64,000 nucleotides of DNA from Tanypteryx hageni (lineage: Eukaryota; Arthropoda; Insecta; Odonata; Petaluridae), in contig CM054116.1 of the NCBI GenBank assembly GCA_028673005.1, forward strand, positions 70,507,315-70,571,314, written 5' to 3'. Each line of letters opens with the position of its first letter. Position 1 is the first letter of the stretch. The notes beneath the pieces were generated by a model. The model was given only the letters and a program-made list of their open reading frames with translations, made no database searches and was not told the DNA's origin. Below are positions 62,601 to 64,000 of this stretch, one piece after another. Both the position numbers and the translations under genes were made by a program.

Positions 62601-64000
62601 CTGTGGCCTCGACGCGAAGCGAAAAAATTTGTAGTGGGTCCATCACAACAAAATTGAAATTCCCGAGAATTTTGTTGCGATTTATTTTCGACTCGGATCT
62701 TGCTTTATTCGAGGAGCGTACGTTCGGCTAACAGGTCAAATATTTCATTCTTATAAAATAGTAAAGACGTCCTATCTTTCTCTTATTATAGAAAATAAGA
62801 CGTACATTATAAGACGTACATTAATGCAAGAACTGATGAAACGATAAGACTCTATCACCTTCCATCTGAGCACTGATAAAAGTAAAAAAATTAATTATAA
62901 AATAGGATTCGTGGAATCACAATACTTGTAAAAAAAACTAATTAGAGTTTTTACGCCTTTGGCATCCTCAAAAATTGGTATCATAAGTAGCGCGTTCTGT
63001 GTCCAATTAAAACTTCCAATAAATTATTTGAACAAACAAAGATTCAGGGGAGCGCGCAATATAATACAGATTTATTGCTGAAATAGATTAATCAAATTCT
63101 ATCTAGAAGATTATTTTAAGGATATTTTTAATTACTGCGTGAATGGGTTTTCACAAAATGCGTATTATAAGTTAAAAGCTGTACACTATAAGTTAATATT
63201 CATTTACGTTTTCCTCACAGATTAAAACCATCAAAGGCAGGTTAATGATCTTAAAAAAAGGTCGTCTCAAGGAAAGAATTGTTAAGGCTTTATTCACCCA
63301 TTTCCAATTACCCTTTTACCCTGACGTAAAATTTCTTTTTTCCGATCAAAAACCATTAATACCGACCAGCGCGTAGACAATACACCTCGAGTGGTTACCA
63401 TGCAGATTGAATCCCATCCAAAACGCCGACCGCAAGACGCTGTATTCTCACCGTGGATACCAAACCCCTGAATCGAAACCTTGAACCGCACAAAACGGAC
63501 ATTCTTATTCCGAAGAAAAAAGAAGGGAGCGTTCCAAGGTCGCGTGATAAAGTACGCGAGTTCGAAAAGATCCCACCGCTTCTCATAGAGACAGAGAGGA
63601 AAACGACGCGTTATTTCCCCGCCACGTCGGACGAACCACGAACGCCCTTTAAGGAAAAAGAAAGACTCCCGAGAACGCTTTTCTCCCGAAGTCCTCCAGT
63701 TGCGACACGAAGCGCCGGAGGAACGTACGCGGACGACGCAGGAGAGCTCGTGAGAAACGTTCTTTGGCCGCGGAAGAATGGAGAGAGAGAGGGAGAAAGA
63801 GAGCAGGAGTGATAGAGAGAGTGAGAGCACGCGAGGATAGTTTAGATGAGATTGGCGCCTCGGAAAGTAGTCTCCCATAAGGATAGGGACTCTCGAAAAA
63901 AATACAATAAACTAATCAGAAAGCACGATCGGGGAAGTGACTTTTTCGGCCTTTGCGAGATGAGGGATACGGACGCATATCGAGAACCGATCGCGGGGAG
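59644..64000. other. Intergenic DNA without a confirmed gene
   Basis: AT-rich to 62100, then CpG-richer. A pair of ATAAGACGTACATTA direct repeats lies at about 62797-62824. The 63400-64000 island has open frames on both strands of up to 194 codons with a (GA)n tract inside. Arg/Ser/Leu-rich composition and lack of motifs argue against coding. Confidence 0.45.
62166..62275 (+). promoter_or_regulatory. Candidate promoter and first exon of an unseen gene
   Basis: ACATAAAAGG (62165-62174) resembles a TATA box. An ATG at about 62226 opens a frame of 16 codons that runs into the strong donor CTCA|GTAAGT (GT at 62276-62277). A palindromic X-box-like GTTGCTTAGCAAC lies at 62328-62340. The predicted start is not a signal peptide, and no partner exon is visible before the window ends. 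Confidence 0.2.

Noticed and set aside
63294..63878. 194-codon minus-strand frame and 119-codon + frame on the same DNA
   Set aside because: No motif on either strand, includes a GA microsatellite, Arg/Ser/Leu-rich composition typical of CpG-richer non-coding DNA.
1..64000. CRISPR array, prokaryotic operon or viral gene cluster
   Set aside because: No spaced direct repeats, no dense coding and no ribosome binding sites. Introns, SINE heads and microsatellites mark it as animal nuclear DNA.

Overview
The window looks like genomic DNA of an arthropod, most likely an insect. It is AT-rich and intron-rich, full of GA/CT microsatellites, short inverted-repeat transposons and tRNA-derived repeats. 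No compact gene array, operon, CRISPR array or phage-like module is visible. The only convincing host genes are two small secreted single-domain chitin-binding proteins (CBM14, also called peritrophin-A), both on the + strand. Species cannot be fixed from sequence alone.

Gene A has coding exons at 9185-9475 and 10845-11018 (154 aa). A TATA box and GAGA-type promoter with a possible non-coding first exon lies far upstream, at about 489-598. Gene B has a strong core promoter at 27285-27396 and a non-coding first exon of about 27393-27642. Its three coding exons, 29219-29290, 38785-38928 and 40436-40615, encode 131 aa. All coding introns are phase 0 with GT/AG ends. Both proteins have a signal peptide, one six-cysteine domain and a short tail. 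They share a Gly-Tyr-Tyr-Ala-Asp block and a Thr-Val-Phe-Asn-Gln block, so they are probably tandem paralogs, but the intron inside the domain sits at different places. Their expected role is binding chitin in cuticle or peritrophic matrix.

Most of the rest is mobile-element debris. hAT-like miniature elements occur at 12106-12394, 19220-19803, 21216-21379, 26243-26510, 43500-43627, 54022-54294 and about 46111-46382; several have imperfect 8-bp target duplications. A 5'-truncated non-LTR reverse transcriptase (51575-52431, minus strand) lies between CAGTGGCGTA inverted ends. Non-LTR 3' tails lie at 32241-32290 and 50461-50840, next to a G-rich 16-bp minisatellite. A tRNA-derived SINE sits just upstream of gene B coding exon 2, and three copies of another repeat carry a B-box-like sequence. 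One possible Helitron 3' end is at 32546-32575. A structured element of about 0.8 kb is present in three copies (20660, 53128 and 58797).

The least ordinary structure is at 21515-22100. A near-perfect 170-bp palindrome with a hammerhead-like core sits inside exact 12-bp target duplications. It is inserted near the 3' end of the oldest 0.8-kb element, which also hosts a nested hAT element. Next to it is a second palindromic family with the same core layout, which occurs again near 42000.

Several GC- and CpG-richer, purine-skewed islands (about 12.7-13.3, 17.2-18.0, 18.7-19.2, 22.6-23.5, 26.9-27.6, 32.8-33.7, 35.7-36.1, 37.0-37.6, 62.1-62.7 and 63.4-64.0 kb) contain open frames but no recognisable proteins. 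They may be regulatory DNA or first exons.
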